A stretch of 7,482 bases of DNA from Actinomycetota bacterium. Lineage in GTDB: Bacteria > Actinomycetota > Acidimicrobiia > IMCC26256 > PALSA-610. The translations under genes were made by a program, and so were the position numbers. The notes under the pieces were generated by a model, which was not told the DNA's origin, made no database searches, and saw only the letters and a list, made by a program, of their open reading frames with translations. Below are positions 6,605 through 7,482 of the stretch, in pieces (position 1 is the first letter of the stretch; each line of letters opens with the position of its first letter). The stretch lies in assembly GCA_030839105.1 (NCBI GenBank), contig JAUZEI010000521.1, positions 1 to 7,482 on the forward strand, written 5' to 3'.

Positions 6605-6937
6605 CTACTCGCCCTTCAGTTCGACGATGATCTCGTAATAGGGCTCGGCACCGGTGTTGACGGCGGTCTCGACGCCGCCCTTCGGTACGTGCGTCACCAT
6701 CCCCGGGATCACGCCGGCCTCGAAGTACTCCCGGTACGGGCTCTGGGTGTCGGGCTCGGGCTCGACGGCGATCCGGTCGCCCTTCACCTGGATCAGCAGG
6801 TGGTCGTGGTCGTGGCGATGGATCGGGCTGCGCTCACCCGGGGCCAGGTCGAGCACCCAGACCCGCACCCGGTCATCCTCGAACACGACCTTCGTCCCGA
6901 CGCCGCCCAGCGTGCGTCCCACCGGTTCAGTCCCCAT
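6605..6937 (-). CDS. Small cupin-domain protein
   Basis: A 110-residue single-domain cupin. The first cupin motif is visible as LAPGERSPIHRHDHDHLLIQVKG (about 31-53), with histidines at 40, 42, 44 and 46 offering metal ligands. The second motif is GMVTHVPKGGVETAVNTGAEPYYEIIVEL (about 79-107). Where cupins usually carry the second-motif metal-binding histidine, just before the xxNTG turn, this protein has E90, while H83 lies earlier. Metal binding may therefore be altered. No function can be assigned: such proteins include small dioxygenases, isomerases and sensor or binding proteins. The ATG at 6937 gives the standard length for the family; upstream in-frame codons are antisense to the Rieske gene. 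It has no Shine-Dalgarno, but a TAGCGT -10-like element lies seven bases upstream. The gene is divergent from the Rieske oxygenase gene across a 63-base gap, which suggests shared control. Confidence 0.85.
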   Translation of the reverse strand: MGTEPVGRTLGGVGTKVVFEDDRVRVWVLDLAPGERSPIHRHDHDHLLIQVKGDRIAVEPEPDTQSPYREYFEAGVIPGMVTHVPKGGVETAVNTGAEPYYEIIVELKGE

Positions 6938-6944
6938 GGCCGCG

Positions 6945-6973
6945 ACGCTAATTCGCCTCGGAGCGGGCACCAA
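6945..6973 (-). promoter_or_regulatory. Predicted promoter of the cupin gene (leaderless)
   Basis: On the minus strand, TTGGTG (6973-6968) and TAGCGT (6950-6945) are separated by exactly 17 bases, the optimal -35/-10 spacing. The -10 ends seven bases before the ATG at 6937, so transcription would start at or next to the A of the start codon. The absence of a Shine-Dalgarno fits a leaderless mRNA. The hexamers are only partial matches to consensus. Confidence 0.45.
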
Positions 6974-6976
6974 GAT

Positions 6977-6990
6977 TGGAACGTGTTCTA
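6977..6990. promoter_or_regulatory. KstR-like TetR-family operator (TGGAACGTGTTCTA)
   Basis: This imperfect 14-base palindrome has arms T-GAAC and GTTC-A and fits the published KstR binding pattern TnnAACnnGTTnnA at every fixed position. KstR is the TetR repressor of cholesterol catabolism genes in mycobacteria and rhodococci. The site overlaps the presumed -10 of the Rieske gene by two bases and lies three bases upstream of the presumed cupin -35, so a bound repressor could block both. Other TetR-type lipid regulators bind similar palindromes, so the cognate protein is inferred. Confidence 0.55.
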
Positions 6991-6994
6991 AAAT
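6989..6994 (+). promoter_or_regulatory. Predicted -10 element of the Rieske gene (TAAAAT, leaderless)
   Basis: TAAAAT matches the actinobacterial TANNNT -10 pattern and ends six bases before the ATG at 7001, placing the transcription start on the A of the start codon. No Shine-Dalgarno precedes the ATG (the bases are AAATCGCGGC), which agrees with a leaderless transcript. No clear -35 hexamer is seen at 16-18 bases upstream. Confidence 0.5.
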
Positions 6995-7000
6995 CGCGGC

Positions 7001-7482
7001 ATGGCATCCCGTCGGTTCCCGTTCCCGATCCCGTTCGGCTGGTACCAGGTCGCGTTCCCGAGCGACCTCGCACCGGGCGAAGTCACGCCGATCGAGTACT
7101 GGGACCGCGAGATGGTGTTGTGGCGCGACACCGCCGGCGTGTTCCATCTCCAGGACGCGTTCTGCCCGCACCTGGGCGCGCATCTCGGCCACGGCGGGAC
7201 GGTCGACGGCTCGCTGCTCACCTGTCCGTTCCACGGTTGGAAGTTCGACGGCGACGGCATGTGCTCGAACATCCCCTACAGCCAGCGCACCAATCGCAAG
7301 GCGCGTGTCCGTACCTATCCGGTCGTCGAGCGCAACGGTTTCGTGTTGGCGTGGTACCACCCGTTCGAAGAGGCGCCGAAGTGGGAGATCCCGGTCATCG
7401 AGGAGATCGGCGATCCTGCGTGGAGCGACTTCTATGCGTCGTCGTACGTGATCCGCACGATCCCCCAGGAGATGTCCGAGAA
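7001..7482 (+). CDS. Rieske [2Fe-2S] oxygenase alpha-type protein, N-terminal part (3' end outside window)
   Basis: The first 160 residues of a Rieske non-haem iron oxygenase. The N-terminus reads FPFPIPFGWYQVAF (6-19), followed by the Rieske domain with ligands C55 and H57 in CPHLGAHLG and C75 and H78 in CPFHGWKFDG. C-x-H, 17 residues, then C-x2-H is the canonical spacing. These proteins take electrons through the [2Fe-2S] cluster to a mononuclear iron that activates O2; the catalytic domain lies beyond the window. The FPxPxPxGWY start and the CPHLGAHLG box recall the group that includes KshA (3-ketosteroid 9-alpha-hydroxylase) and the DAF-36/Neverland sterol 7-desaturases, which fits the neighbouring sterol-type genes. 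The sequence can support Rieske oxygenase, but not the exact reaction. The gene is preceded by a KstR-like operator and a -10 suited to leaderless transcription, and is divergent from the cupin gene. Confidence 0.93.
   Translation, partial: MASRRFPFPIPFGWYQVAFPSDLAPGEVTPIEYWDREMVLWRDTAGVFHLQDAFCPHLGAHLGHGGTVDGSLLTCPFHGWKFDGDGMCSNIPYSQRTNRKARVRTYPVVERNGFVLAWYHPFEEAPKWEIPVIEEIGDPAWSDFYASSYVIRTIPQEMSE

Overview
The window is GC-rich bacterial DNA with strong G/C preference at third codon positions. It is packed with flavin/F420-type luciferase-like oxidoreductases, a CYP125-like cytochrome P450, a FadD19-like acyl-CoA synthetase and a FadE. This combination points to an actinobacterium, either Mycobacteriales-like or an uncultured Acidimicrobiia-type lineage. 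The exact taxon cannot be fixed from the sequence alone.

Left block, all on the plus strand (1-3628): the C-terminal end of a cytochrome P450 is followed by three luciferase-like (LLM) oxidoreductases from three different subfamilies and then a RidA-family protein. Gaps are only 4 to 37 bases, so this is very probably one operon. Two of the LLM genes have textbook Shine-Dalgarno sequences that fix their GTG starts.

Middle block (3691-6514): an acyl-CoA dehydrogenase on the minus strand converges on the RidA gene and diverges from a plus-strand acyl-CoA synthetase. Their starts lie at most 46 bases apart, and an alternative FadE start would share bases with the synthetase ATG. The synthetase closely resembles mycobacterial FadD19, which activates sterol side chains.

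Right block (6515-7482): a 90-base convergent gap holds two identical 24-base hairpin repeats around a GC palindrome. Beyond it are a small minus-strand cupin gene and, divergent from that, the start of a Rieske [2Fe-2S] oxygenase that runs off the window. The 63-base gap between these two contains a 14-base inverted repeat matching the published KstR operator pattern TnnAACnnGTTnnA. On each side a TANNNT -10 element lies 6 to 7 bases from the ATG, with no Shine-Dalgarno, which suggests two divergent leaderless promoters.

Taken together, the most economical reading is part of a sterol or isoprenoid side-chain catabolism region. The P450 would oxidise the terminal carbon, FadD would form the CoA thioester, FadE would start beta-oxidation, the Rieske oxygenase would act on the ring or nucleus, and the LLM enzymes and RidA would do accessory redox and imine/enamine chemistry. 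The family assignments are solid. The shared pathway and the regulator are inferences. I see no mobile element, CRISPR array, tRNA or rRNA, and no wholly unprecedented system. The least explained items are the twin hairpin repeats and the LLM trio with RidA.
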